DNA of 51,867 bases. Origin: Oribacterium sp. Its GTDB lineage: Bacteria > Bacillota_A > Clostridia > Lachnospirales > Lachnospiraceae. A program made the position numbers and the translations under genes. Shown piece after piece: positions 1-8,790 of the stretch. The stretch's first letter is position 1, and every line of letters begins with the position of its first letter. The stretch lies in assembly GCA_004554245.1 (NCBI GenBank), contig SFND01000014.1, forward strand, positions 1 to 51,867. The letters are read 5' to 3'. The notes under the pieces were generated by a model. It had not been told where the DNA came from and did not search any database. It was given only the letters and a program-made list of their open reading frames with translations.

Positions 1-3000
1 TCCACCTTGCCAATGACGGCAGCTGAAGACGCCTCACTGGCGCAAATGGAGCGCACTTGATGCAATGTGAGATTGCTCACGCTTAAACCAGTACTTACTT
101 GACCAAACAGACCTGTATGGTGATCACCATCGTTCAGCCAATAGATATCCATATTTGTCAACGTGTGACCCGCTCCATCAAACGATTGCAACTCAGAATT
201 TGTGATAGGAACAAAACAGCCGTCTGTCGTGACCACACCATTATTATAAGTACATACAGATGATCTATCCTTATAAGCTGGATCAATGGTTGTTGATTTT
301 ATCTTTTCGACAAATCCATCTTCTTCTGCAACATTTGTACCCAGCTGCTTTTTCCACAGAATATCATTCATTAACACAGCATTAGTAATCTTGACAGAGT
401 TCTTCTTATTAATTCCCGAAACTCTTTCATCCAGATTTTCCAGATGGCGAGCGTTGCTGATATATGCAGTATCTCCTACCACATGATCATATAAACTGTT
501 TACAGTTTTCGTTTCAATTACTTTCTGGTCATATCCTCCGATAAACCGGTTATCTCCGCCATTCTTTAATGTGCATTCAGATACGGTAATATTTAAATCT
601 TCACCCAGAATAAATGGCTTCATGCTAGTCAAAAAAGCAAAATGTCCCTGCGTGGTAGTTATATCATCTAGATAAAACTTATATTTATATCCCGCGCCGT
701 CTTTTTCGACCTTAATCTTATCTTTAATCCAAAACGTATCAAGCCAGCCATTACCTTCCTGCACATATAACAGTGGATCGTAAGTAAGCGGATTATCCTT
801 TGCCACACGCATGACAAAGTCAATTTTCTTCTTTGACTGTACACCCTCAATACGAAAAAGAATCATTTTAGAGCTCGTGTCACTCGTTGAATAGTCCAAT
901 TCCAGACGTACATCATCCGCGCCATTTTTTATTACCAGATTTCCATCTTTCTTTTTTACTACCCAGTCGCCGACATGCTCTTTGATAAACCACGGGAGGT
1001 CGGCATCCTTTATGCTTGTATCCCCTTCACACAGGTTCAGCACGGTGCACAGTGGGTAGCTGGTTTTATCCATCGTCGTGTGCTCTGTTTCGGACGCCTT
1101 CAGTATCCGCTTCCGATCGTACGGTGTGGCCTGACGGCGCAACTGTTCCGTCTTGATCTCTGCTTTTGCCGTATCGTCTGTGGATGCGTCATTGCCGTTA
1201 TGTGGTCCGATAGCATAGTAATTCTGTTTACCATCCGCAGTCTTCTGGATATTCGGAGTACCGCTTCCAGCGAAGGAATTTGAATGTGTATCACCAGAAG
1301 ATGCATACGCCGATGCCGTAGAATATACGGCATTCATTTCGACCTTATCTGTGGTTACACCAACAAAGCCACCGGCATAGCCGCTCGCCTGAACATTATA
1401 TCTTCCTGGGCCCTGATTCTTCGGGGCAGATCCCTCTACTTCCGTATCGTACGCGCCATCCCTGGTATGTCCGCCGGCATAGCTCTGCACGATGGTGGAG
1501 CCATCTGCTGCACCATCCGCACTTCCGATGAGACCACCAGCGGCACTTCCGCCTTTCACATACACGGCGGCAGCTGAGTTTTTGACCTCGAGCCTTCCGC
1601 CGGCCACGAGGCCGATCAGACCACCCGCTACCTGCGATGCCTGTACTTCTACCGCAGAATCATTTGCTTCGTTATACTCTGTCTCATGATAGTATGCGAG
1701 GACACCATCCACCGTCAGATTCGCACTCGTCTTGCCGAGAAGCATGCCAGCATCGGTTGACAAAGCCTTCTCTCCCGAAGCATTCGCTGGAATTTTATCA
1801 TTTCGTAATATCAGATTCTTCACCGACAGGGTAGCTGTCACATTACCGAAGATACCTGCATTATGCGTTGCCTGATCACTGCTGTTCAAATAAGGCGCGA
1901 TGGAAAGGCCATAAATCTCATGACGGCCACCATCATAGCTTAATGGGTAATTCACATTGACTGCGACATACGTATCCTTCAGTGTTCCAGCGCCATAGAG
2001 ACAATGTGCAGACGCTAAACCGTCCCAGGAGAGCATCGTGATATCGTTCTTCTGGATCGCGGTGATGTCTCCATTCGTAGTGCCGGACTTATCTGTCAGA
2101 CATCCTACGAAATCTGAAATGTCTTTACTCAGGTTCTCGAGGTGACGCAGATTCTGAATGTAAACGGTTCGTCCGTCATTCACGTCAGCAAATAAGCTGC
2201 TGGTCGTATAAACTGCAGAGGTCTTCGGTGTCGCCAGGGCATCGGTCGCACGTGCTGTTGCACTGATTTCGATATTCTCTCCTGGGATAAATGTGGTGTC
2301 TGGGGTTTCATTGCTTCGCGTAAATCGGCCACTGCTCAGAATTTTCGTAAAGCGTGTACTGTCACTCGTAATGTCATCGAGTGTAATGTCAAATTCGTTG
2401 CTCCCATTATCCGTGCAGTTCAGCTGCATGATGGCCGTGGTATTACTCTGTACGCCATGAATCGTGAGGGTGATGACATCCTTCGCGCTGTAGTTTCCAC
2501 GCACAAGTACATGCAGCTTATTTTCGTTCTTCACTTCCAGCTTCGGTGCTTCGAGTGTTTCGGTCGGGATGGCTGCGCTGCCTGCGGTGCCGGTGTAACA
2601 GCCGACGATGGCGGTGACATCACCCTTCTGATAGCTCTTACGTTTCGGTTTATCATTGTATATTTCATTGATTTTCGAAACGTCGTCAGCATCGAGATTG
2701 ATCACTGCTGCATTTCCGAAGGAGGCATTGCCCGCGCCGGAATAGAGGACAGCGACGACAGAAGCGGATTTCAGCTCATAGACGATGGCGTAGTTTCCGC
2801 CGGTGGCGACCGTTTCATCGAGCGCACCGAACGGCAGCATCATCTGAAGGATCGCACCACTGCCCGAGGGCGTACAGCTCTCGATGCCGTTCGTCACATT
2901 ATGAATCGCATAATAGTATTCACCGCTGGCATTGTCCGCATAGGCAGAGGCAGTATCCAGCTTCGTGCCGATCGTCGAGTCCGTCGTGCCGGTCGCACTC

Positions 3001-3242
3001 TTCGCTTTTTCCGCGAGGCGGTCGAGGTCACCGGAGGCTTGTGCGACGCTCAGATGATTCTGTGCGGCGATGAAGATTTCCTTCGCGGTGCCGTCCATCT
3101 CCATCAGTCGGAGATTCTTCTGGTACTGCACCACCGAAACGAAGGTGACACCCGCGAGGATGAGGATGATCGCGACGGTGACCAACACCTCCGCCAGCGT
3201 GAAGCCTTTTCTGTCGAGTCTTTTCTTTATTGCATTTGTCAT
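1..3242 (-). CDS. Large modular type IV pilin with GLUG-like repeats (3' end outside window)
   Basis: Open frame of about 1,080 codons that enters from the left edge and starts at ATG 3242. The N-terminus carries a class III prepilin signal: a short basic stretch with RKG, then FTLAE (cleavage G|F, Glu at +5) and a hydrophobic helix of about 22 residues. Next comes a pilin-like helix, then long Thr/Ser/Asn/Gly-rich beta-type sequence. Two related modules each contain a (L/A)RHLENL motif about 565 residues apart, and glycine-rich stretches such as AGGLIGLVAGG and AGGLIGSADG resemble GLUG motifs. The architecture is that of a modular pilin whose bulky C-terminal part is displayed at or near the pilus tip, probably for adhesion (inference). 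It is separated from the pilus operon by two terminators, so it probably has its own promoter between 3243 and 3400. The C-terminus cannot be judged. Confidence 0.85.
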   Translation of the reverse strand, partial: MTNAIKKRLDRKGFTLAEVLVTVAIILILAGVTFVSVVQYQKNLRLMEMDGTAKEIFIAAQNHLSVAQASGDLDRLAEKAKSATGTTDSTIGTKLDTASAYADNASGEYYYAIHNVTNGIESCTPSGSGAILQMMLPFGALDETVATGGNYAIVYELKSASVVAVLYSGAGNASFGNAAVINLDADDVSKINEIYNDKPKRKSYQKGDVTAIVGCYTGTAGSAAIPTETLEAPKLEVKNENKLHVLVRGNYSAKDVITLTIHGVQSNTTAIMQLNCTDNGSNEFDITLDDITSDSTRFTKILSSGRFTRSNETPDTTFIPGENIEISATARATDALATPKTSAVYTTSSLFADVNDGRTVYIQNLRHLENLSKDISDFVGCLTDKSGTTNGDITAIQKNDITMLSWDGLASAHCLYGAGTLKDTYVAVNVNYPLSYDGGRHEIYGLSIAPYLNSSDQATHNAGIFGNVTATLSVKNLILRNDKIPANASGEKALSTDAGMLLGKTSANLTVDGVLAYYHETEYNEANDSAVEVQASQVAGGLIGLVAGGRLEVKNSAAAVYVKGGSAAGGLIGSADGAADGSTIVQSYAGGHTRDGAYDTEVEGSAPKNQGPGRYNVQASGYAGGFVGVTTDKVEMNAVYSTASAYASSGDTHSNSFAGSGTPNIQKTADGKQNYYAIGPHNGNDASTDDTAKAEIKTEQLRRQATPYDRKRILKASETEHTTMDKTSYPLCTVLNLCEGDTSIKDADLPWFIKEHVGDWVVKKKDGNLVIKNGADDVRLELDYSTSDTSSKMILFRIEGVQSKKKIDFVMRVAKDNPLTYDPLLYVQEGNGWLDTFWIKDKIKVEKDGAGYKYKFYLDDITTTQGHFAFLTSMKPFILGEDLNITVSECTLKNGGDNRFIGGYDQKVIETKTVNSLYDHVVGDTAYISNARHLENLDERVSGINKKNSVKITNAVLMNDILWKKQLGTNVAEEDGFVEKIKSTTIDPAYKDRSSVCTYNNGVVTTDGCFVPITNSELQSFDGAGHTLTNMDIYWLNDGDHHTGLFGQVSTGLSVSNLTLHQVRSICASEASSAAVIGKV

Positions 3243-3400
3243 TGAAGTCTGTTCCATTCCGTGTTTTATATTGAACGCATCGCGTGGATGCGGTCGCATA
3301 CGTTTTCCACTTTATTTTAAGTTATTTTCCTCTAATTACAATCAAAAGAAGCCGAAATACAAGATTTTACCAGAATTTCACTGATGCTTTACTTCCATAT

Positions 3401-3432
3401 AAAAAGGATGCCCGATTTCTCCCCGCCATCCT
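3401..3432 (-). terminator. Intrinsic terminator, second of a tandem pair
   Basis: On the minus strand AGGATGGCGGG and CGGGCATCCT form a stem followed by a T-run. It lies 25 bp beyond a near-copy at 3457-3487, so the pilus operon end carries duplicated terminators. Confidence 0.75.
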
Positions 3433-3456
3433 ACATCGGTCGTTTATCGCCATTAG

Positions 3457-3487
3457 AAAAGGATGCCTGATTTCATTCAGACATCCT
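3457..3487 (-). terminator. Intrinsic terminator of the pilus operon
   Basis: Minus strand: AGGATGTCTGA, loop ATGAAA, TCAGGCATCC, then TTTT. It is an 11-bp stem with one mismatch, 18 bp after the stop codon of the last minor pilin gene (3505). Confidence 0.85.
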
Positions 3488-3504
3488 GTATCGATTGTTT
3501 ATAA

Positions 3505-4230
3505 TCATTTGCCGTTCACGAGGAGCACCTTGAAGCTGGCGTGCGCCTGCACGGTATCGGTGCGTGTGTCCTTCACGACGAGATTTGTCACGGTGATGAC
3601 CTTCGTTGCCGGATCCCAGGAAAAGCCGCTGCCATCGCCATCAAAGCATACGCAGAGGTCACTGGTGATCGCGCTGTCGCTGAGGAGTGGCAGGGTCGTG
3701 CTGCTGATTCCGGTCCCGTCACCTGCGGTATAGGTCAATGTAAAGCCCCGGTTCGCTGTACCTGTTCCGTTTGGGCTATTGCCCCCACCAGTCGTGCCGG
3801 CATCTGCCGCGCCCCCGGTCGCGCCATTCACAACGCCGGTCGTTCCATTCGTACCACCGGTTGCCGCGTTCGGGTCGATGGTTGCTGTGCCCGATGCGGT
3901 GCCCGGATTGAGCGTGATCGTCTGCTCGCCGCTGTTCAGGTTCTGAAAAACGATCGTCTGACTGTTTCCGAAACCTGTTCCTGTCCCGGAAGCATCTCCG
4001 ATGCTCTCCGGATCCGCGAACGCGAGCTGATCCTTCATCAGGGTGATGGTGGTGGTCAATGCTGTCTGCGCGTTGGCATGTGCGACGACTTTACGGTACA
4101 CACGCTGTACGGTTGCAGCGCCAGTCGTGATGATGATCCCGACGAAGCCCATGATGAGCACCGTGGCGAGCATCTCCGTGAGCGAAAAGCCATGCCGCTT
4201 ATTCAATTTATGAAGTAGTTTCTGCTTCAT
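3505..4230 (-). CDS. Minor type IV pilin (pseudopilin)
   Basis: 241 residues. After a basic leader (MKQKLLHKLNKRHG) comes FSLTE with Glu at +5 and a hydrophobic helix (MLATVLIMGFVGIIITTGA), the prepilin peptidase substrate pattern. A helix to about residue 60 precedes a Gly/Thr/Asn-rich, low-complexity middle (about residues 105-155) and a beta-rich tail. The start at 4230 is chosen because GGAG lies 8 nt upstream. An in-frame ATG eight codons earlier (4254) overlaps the previous stop by one base but lacks a Shine-Dalgarno site. It is the last gene of the pilus operon and is followed by two terminators. Probably a minor pilin priming or decorating the fibre; the exact class is not recognisable. 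Confidence 0.85.
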   Translation of the reverse strand: MKQKLLHKLNKRHGFSLTEMLATVLIMGFVGIIITTGAATVQRVYRKVVAHANAQTALTTTITLMKDQLAFADPESIGDASGTGTGFGNSQTIVFQNLNSGEQTITLNPGTASGTATIDPNAATGGTNGTTGVVNGATGGAADAGTTGGGNSPNGTGTANRGFTLTYTAGDGTGISSTTLPLLSDSAITSDLCVCFDGDGSGFSWDPATKVITVTNLVVKDTRTDTVQAHASFKVLLVNGK

Positions 4231-4253
4231 CTGTTCTGCTCCATCCGCTTCCA

Positions 4254-4742
4254 TCAGTTCTGTGATTTGTACTCTGCGATTGCGAAACGCTCGATGCCAC
4301 TCGTGCTGGTACCAGTGTTCTTCGGCTGATTTGTGGCATAGCTTACACTTATCTCCCCACTCTTATGGTTATTGTTGATTCCATACCGAGGCAGGGTATT
4401 ATTTGCCTGTTTGATCGTCACCGTGCCGGTTCCGGTCTCGATTCCAGCATCTGTTGTGCCACTGGTTTTAGCTTCACCTGCTCCTTCTGTATCCGCAGGG
4501 ATCGCCGCCCCGGTTTTACTTCTGCCTGTCGTAGCACCGGCCGCCATCGCCGCTTCCATCTTCGTTTCGCCATCATAGTACGCGTCCATGATGCGCTCAC
4601 TCTTCTGCAATATGCGCTGCGACGAGGTGATCATGCTGGCGAAGAGGATCATCGCAGCCGCGGCGATCAGAACAGATACCAGGGTCTCGGTGATGGTTTC
4701 ACCCTTTTTACTTTTCAGTTTGTTCTTCAACTTACCAGACAT
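4254..4742 (-). CDS. Minor type IV pilin, PilV/GspI-like position
   Basis: 162 residues. Lys-rich leader (MSGKLKNKLKSKKG), then ETITE with Glu at +5, then a hydrophobic segment (TLVSVLIAAAAMILFASMI) and an amphipathic helix. The rest is rich in Ala, Gly and Thr and ends near IERFAIAEYKSQN. The chosen ATG overlaps the 3' end of the upstream gene by 11 bp and has AAGGA about 10 nt ahead; a longer in-frame start at 4787 has no supporting site. Order and overlap point to translational coupling with the PilX-like gene before it and the pilin after it. The family beyond the prepilin N-terminus is not recognised. Confidence 0.8.
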   Translation of the reverse strand: MSGKLKNKLKSKKGETITETLVSVLIAAAAMILFASMITSSQRILQKSERIMDAYYDGETKMEAAMAAGATTGRSKTGAAIPADTEGAGEAKTSGTTDAGIETGTGTVTIKQANNTLPRYGINNNHKSGEISVSYATNQPKNTGTSTSGIERFAIAEYKSQN

Positions 4743-5787
4743 CTTTACTCGTATCCTTCGTGATCTGCGGGTTTCCCCAGGTGACATAGCTGTGCCGTGT
4801 TACAGAAGTGGTTTCGGTGGTTGTGTCTCCTTCTGTTTTTGTGCTCGTGCTTTCACTTCCATCCTCGGCTGTTCCGTTCGAGCTGTCAGACTGTACAAAG
4901 CCTTCCTTCGCATCCAGTGTCAGCATCAGGCGATATTCATTGCCCTGCTTCTTCGCACTTGCATCCACGTGGTTCTTGAAATAAGCCTTAATATTTCCCT
5001 GCCCGTTCATGACGATACGGACATCGACCGGGAGGGAACTCGCGGCATTGCCAGAGACGGTAAAGTTTTTCAAGTCTGCCGTCATGGTAAAGGTATCGGT
5101 ATAAATATTGTCTGTACCGTTCATCAGTGCGCTGGTGAATACATCATTAGCGGCGCTGTAGTCCGCTTCGCTGATGATCCCCTTTGTATTTAAATCCTTT
5201 TTATTTTGGGGAGCGGACGCATCCTTCATGTAATCCACCGTCGTCAGCGCGCCCGTTCGTTTCTGCCCCTTCGTATCATTCGTTTTTGTATTCTTCAAGG
5301 CATCCAGTAAATAGAAGCCATTCACCCCTGTTGTATTCGGAAAACTCTCAAATTTCGTTTCCGAAGTGATCGCCGTTCCAGCCGTCGCTGCCGACGTAAT
5401 CCCCGCCCCGGCTGTCGTATCCTCCAAATGCTCAAACTCCGGTGCCGAATAGCTGTACTCGGTCTTCGTCGTTTCCTCCACGACCGTAACCTCTGCACCA
5501 CTCGCATCCGTCTCCTTTTTTTCGGTTCGGGTTGTCGTAACGGTCTTCGTCTCCTTCTGTCCGACCGAGATCGTCTGTCCGTCGATTTCATCCCGGATCA
5601 GCTTCGCCGCTGAAACCACCGCGTAGTAGTTCTGGTCGCTGGCCTGCAGCTCCGCGAGTCGTCCGGTGCTGGTCGTGGCCGCGGCGAGGATGACGGAGCC
5701 GGCGGCTGCGCACATGATAAAGAAAAGGAGTGCAACGGTGAGGGTTGCGCCGCTTCGATCCTGTAATTTCCGCTGCACTGCATTCAT
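4732..5787 (-). CDS. PilX-like pilus-associated membrane protein
   Basis: 351 residues, one N-terminal membrane segment (about residues 14-37, in DRSGATLTVALLFFIMCAAA), then a long extracytoplasmic region rich in Thr, Lys, Glu and Asp, including acidic/Thr-rich stretches near residues 75-105 and 305-335. The N-terminus resembles a pilin helix (SG|ATLTV) but lacks Glu at +5, as in some PilX/GspK-type proteins that cap the tip complex. AAGGAG sits 7 nt before ATG 5787; earlier in-frame starts have no such site. It lies between pilO and two minor pilins, so a minor-pilin/tip-complex role is likely. The identification rests on context and architecture. Confidence 0.7.
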   Translation of the reverse strand: MNAVQRKLQDRSGATLTVALLFFIMCAAAGSVILAAATTSTGRLAELQASDQNYYAVVSAAKLIRDEIDGQTISVGQKETKTVTTTRTEKKETDASGAEVTVVEETTKTEYSYSAPEFEHLEDTTAGAGITSAATAGTAITSETKFESFPNTTGVNGFYLLDALKNTKTNDTKGQKRTGALTTVDYMKDASAPQNKKDLNTKGIISEADYSAANDVFTSALMNGTDNIYTDTFTMTADLKNFTVSGNAASSLPVDVRIVMNGQGNIKAYFKNHVDASAKKQGNEYRLMLTLDAKEGFVQSDSSNGTAEDGSESTSTKTEGDTTTETTSVTRHSYVTWGNPQITKDTSKDVW

Positions 5788-5906
5788 CGCTGCTCTCCTT
5801 TCTGTAAAGTTCTTCTGTTCACTTCTTCGATGCTCACGCATTCCTTCTCTTCTCCCACCCGGCGACTTCTGTCCACCGACCGTCATCGAACACCTGAGTA
5901 GCACAC

Positions 5907-6626
5907 TTAGAAGCCTGCGCCTGCGGCGATCGTATCTGCCGCATCACCGGCGAGGGACTCGGCCATGGTTTCCAGGCTGCTCTGTGCGAGGTCGAGCGAG
6001 GAATTACCGAGGCCGACAGAGCTGCTCTGCACCGCGCTGCCGTCACTCGTAGTGAGGCCGTTCGTGGTGGTCGCACCGTTCAGGGTCTCGTAGAAGGTGA
6101 CGCTCATGCTGCCGCTGATCGTCGAGTTCTCGAGGTTCGCATACTGCTGCATCTTATCAGAATCCGCACTGACGCTGATGTCCGTGATGAGGCAGCGGTA
6201 GGCACAGTCATGCACCTGCTGGATGATCCGGCGCGCGATCTGATAGTTCGTCGCAGTGAAGCTGATATTGATCGTCCGACGCACAGCGTCATCCGTCGCC
6301 ACCGGCTGCTCGAAGCTGAAATTGAAGCTCGTCGCCTGCGCGAAGATCGTATTGAGTGCGGCCGACTCCGCCTTCAGATTATCATAGGAAGCGACGATGC
6401 CGTTCACTTCCTTCTGTCCGTTTTCGATATCCTCCTGCATCTGCTTGATGATGGCGGATTTCTGCTGTTCCATCTCCATCTGCTGCTCGAGCACCGTTGT
6501 GTCCGCCGCCGCGATGCGTTCCTGCACCGGAAGCCGCACGAAGCGGTAGTACACGAGCCCCAGCAGGATCATCACCAGTACGAGAAGAAGGACTTTCTCA
6601 CGTTTCGTAAAAGCTCTGTTTAACAT
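5907..6626 (-). CDS. pilO: Type IV pilus alignment protein PilO-like
   Basis: 239 residues: short cytoplasmic tail, one membrane helix (about residues 12-30, VLLLVLVMILLGLVYY), a coiled-coil segment (about 40-95, rich in Glu, Gln, Lys), then a compact alpha/beta domain (about 100-190) and a Ser/Thr/Gly-rich tail. This is the PilO layout; PilO pairs with PilN and links the cytoplasmic PilM ring to the envelope. GGGAGG lies 5 nt before ATG 6626, and the gene starts 11 bp after pilN. A gap of about 120 bp without visible signals separates it from the PilX-like gene. Confidence 0.8.
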   Translation of the reverse strand: MLNRAFTKREKVLLLVLVMILLGLVYYRFVRLPVQERIAAADTTVLEQQMEMEQQKSAIIKQMQEDIENGQKEVNGIVASYDNLKAESAALNTIFAQATSFNFSFEQPVATDDAVRRTINISFTATNYQIARRIIQQVHDCAYRCLITDISVSADSDKMQQYANLENSTISGSMSVTFYETLNGATTTNGLTTSDGSAVQSSSVGLGNSSLDLAQSSLETMAESLAGDAADTIAAGAGF

Positions 6627-6637
6627 TCTGTCCTCCC

Positions 6638-7702
6638 TCAGCCTAACGGGCTTCCGCCCTGGATCGTGATGCTGCCGCCGGTAAACGGGTGTTCCGTCGG
6701 TGTGTCAATGTTGGCGGGCTGCTGCTGTACGGCGACAGTCTGCGGCACGGCTGCAGTCGGCTGCGGTGCGGCGGCCTGCGCTGCCTGTGCGGCCTGTGCA
6801 GCCTGGCGCTTCGCCGCTTCCTCTGCGGCGCGCTGCGCTGCTGCACGCTCTGCCTTCGCCTGAGCGGCCTCGGCACTCGTGCTCCCGGTGCCTGCATTGG
6901 CCGAAGACGTGGTCGTGCTCAACGCCGCCTCGGTCTCACCGATCTGGTCCGGGCGTGCGTTCTGAATGCTCGGGATATAAGCGTTCTGGCCGGTTGCGGA
7001 GCCGTTCTCGCCGGCATCGAGGGCCTGATCGCCGGTCGCGGATACCTCACCGGAGTCGAGGGCTGCACGGACCTCCTCCGGGGTACGGAAGTAGATCGTC
7101 AGCTGACCGGTCACGAAGAGCGGCTGATCCGGGGTGCCATCCGCAGAGAGCGACAGCTTATCCTTATCCTCATCAGTCGCAGCGGTCTGGGCCGTCACGT
7201 AGCTCACGTACTCGGAGCCCTCGAGCGAGAGGATGATATCCGGGAGACGCTGCGCGTCGGTCACACCGACGGTGATCACGGCGATGTTGTCCTGGATCTG
7301 GATGGTCTGGATGCCACCCGCCGCATGCACACGCTCGTCGATGACGTTCAGCATAGTGACGCGGTCCTGACGGGAAAGCTCCTCGTCGTTGAGATAGCCG
7401 TTGCCGTAGTGGGAGTAGTCGGCACGCACACTCGCGTACTGGCTGTTTGCCTCCTTCATCTTCTCGAGGTTCTGCTCCATCCGGCTGTAGTTCGCCTCCG
7501 CGGCATCGGCACGCGCGAGCTGCGCTGCCACGCCGTAGCGGGAGAAGAAGTACAGGAAGATCATGAACAGTGCGAAGAGAACGAGCGTGAAGACGCGGTC
7601 CTGCGTGTCGTGCTCGCGGTACATGAGGTTGATGGTTTTCTTCGACGGGTACTTTCCGCTCCGGCCGATCTGCACTTTGCCTAGTTCTTTTAAGTTCGTC
7701 AA
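6638..7702 (-). CDS. pilN: Type IV pilus assembly protein PilN-like, extended C-terminus
   Basis: 354 residues. A cytoplasmic N-terminus, which in PilN proteins binds PilM, precedes a membrane helix (about residues 38-55, FTLVLFALFMIFLYFF), a coiled coil (about 62-95) and an alpha/beta domain to about residue 205. The last 140 residues are an Ala/Gln/Glu-rich low-complexity extension that ordinary PilN (about 190 residues) lacks. That extension contains one CTGCATTGGCC repeat, read as Ala-Asn-Ala. The start is TTG at 7702, overlapping the pilM stop by 4 bp (GTTTGA), with AGGAGG 7 nt upstream; tight coupling with pilM is expected. Confidence 0.8.
   Translation of the reverse strand: MTNLKELGKVQIGRSGKYPSKKTINLMYREHDTQDRVFTLVLFALFMIFLYFFSRYGVAAQLARADAAEANYSRMEQNLEKMKEANSQYASVRADYSHYGNGYLNDEELSRQDRVTMLNVIDERVHAAGGIQTIQIQDNIAVITVGVTDAQRLPDIILSLEGSEYVSYVTAQTAATDEDKDKLSLSADGTPDQPLFVTGQLTIYFRTPEEVRAALDSGEVSATGDQALDAGENGSATGQNAYIPSIQNARPDQIGETEAALSTTTSSANAGTGSTSAEAAQAKAERAAAQRAAEEAAKRQAAQAAQAAQAAAPQPTAAVPQTVAVQQQPANIDTPTEHPFTGGSITIQGGSPLG
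6892..6902 (+). repeat. Dispersed 11-mer CTGCATTGGCC (first of six exact copies)
   Basis: Exact copies at 6892, 12942, 13002, 20756, 31392 and 48894, all in this orientation. CTGCATTGGCA occurs at 16235 and, inverted, at 24436; the one-mismatch CTGCATTGCCC is at 21605; the shorter core GCATTGGCC is also at 9239 and 18357. Chance expectation for an 11-mer on both strands of this window is about 0.03. Most copies lie in low-complexity or lineage-specific protein inserts, read as Ala-Asn-Ala, and one is intergenic. Confidence 0.8.
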
Positions 7703-8760
7703 ACCGGTACCTCCTGTCTCGCCAATGTCTCCTGGATTTCATCGTCACTGAGCGCGCGCACCTTCGCCTCCGGATCGAGCGCGACGCCGTAGCTCTGCGG
7801 GCTCAGGAGAAGCGCGGCCTCGAGGCCCGGCTCGGTATACGGCATCAGGTCGGTGAGTGGGCGCATCGGGAGGTTCATCGTCTCCTCGATGGTCGTGAGA
7901 AGCGCAGGATAGTTCGCGGCACCACCGCAGTAGTACAGGGTGTCGATCGTGTTGTTCGTGTTACTGTAGCTGTAGAAGTTCATCGCACGCATGATCTGTA
8001 CGGCACTGCTCTCGTAGAGAGCCTCCATGTTCTCGTGCGCGAGAACGTCGTCCTGATTCGACTCGGCGGCGAGCTGGCCGATGTGGACATCGGTACCGCG
8101 GATCTCTGCAGCGATCTCCGCGATGCGTCGTGCGCCCGGCTCGAGCGGTCGAGTGACCTCGTAGACACCGTTTCGGAAGAAGTGGAGCTTGAAGCTGCGA
8201 TCGCCCATGTCGAGAATCGCATAGTCCTTCGTATCCGGCACACGGAACAGGGCGTTATAGCGGCGGAGTACACGCTGGAAGCCAAGCACATCCGGCACGA
8301 GGCCGACGGCGTTCAGCTTCGCATGCTTCGCAAGCGTCCGGTAGCGGTCGATCAGTTCACGGCTGCATGCCACCGCGAGGAGCTTCATCGTCTTCTCACC
8401 CTCCTCGATCACGGCATAGTCGTAGAAATACTTCTCGGTCGGCTCACTGATGTAATCATGGAACTCGAACGGAAGGTTCAGCTGGAGCTGCTTCACGGTC
8501 ATGCGCGGCAGATCGACGACACGCATGTAGACGCCGCTCGACGGCAGGGTGAAGATGACATTCCGACAGTGGATGCCGTGGCTCCGAAACGTTTCCTTCA
8601 GAAAATCCGCCATCGCATCCCAGTACTGGACCATGCCGTCCTTCACGATATTATCCGGGAGCGTCTCGACGAAGACGTCCTTCAGCTCTCCCTTTACGAT
8701 GTATGAAATCTTGATTCGGTAGTTTCCGATGTCGATACCGACGACTTTCGTGATTTTCAT
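7699..8760 (-). CDS. pilM: Type IV pilus assembly ATPase-like protein PilM
   Basis: 353 residues of the actin-like PilM/FtsA fold: an N-terminal phosphate-1 motif (GIDIGNYRIKISY), a central DMGDRSFKLHF (phosphate-2 like) near residue 185 and a glycine-containing YYCGGAANYPAL stretch near residue 275. PilM forms a cytoplasmic ring that binds the N-terminus of PilN. ATG 8760 is chosen because GAGGA precedes it by 5 nt; an in-frame GTG/ATG-type extension of eight codons exists. It follows the prepilin peptidase gene by 30 bp and overlaps pilN by 4 bp, so it is part of the same operon. Confidence 0.85.
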   Translation of the reverse strand: MKITKVVGIDIGNYRIKISYIVKGELKDVFVETLPDNIVKDGMVQYWDAMADFLKETFRSHGIHCRNVIFTLPSSGVYMRVVDLPRMTVKQLQLNLPFEFHDYISEPTEKYFYDYAVIEEGEKTMKLLAVACSRELIDRYRTLAKHAKLNAVGLVPDVLGFQRVLRRYNALFRVPDTKDYAILDMGDRSFKLHFFRNGVYEVTRPLEPGARRIAEIAAEIRGTDVHIGQLAAESNQDDVLAHENMEALYESSAVQIMRAMNFYSYSNTNNTIDTLYYCGGAANYPALLTTIEETMNLPMRPLTDLMPYTEPGLEAALLLSPQSYGVALDPEAKVRALSDDEIQETLARQEVPV

Positions 8761-8790
8761 ATATTCCTCATCTGTTATAGGCAAATTTTT

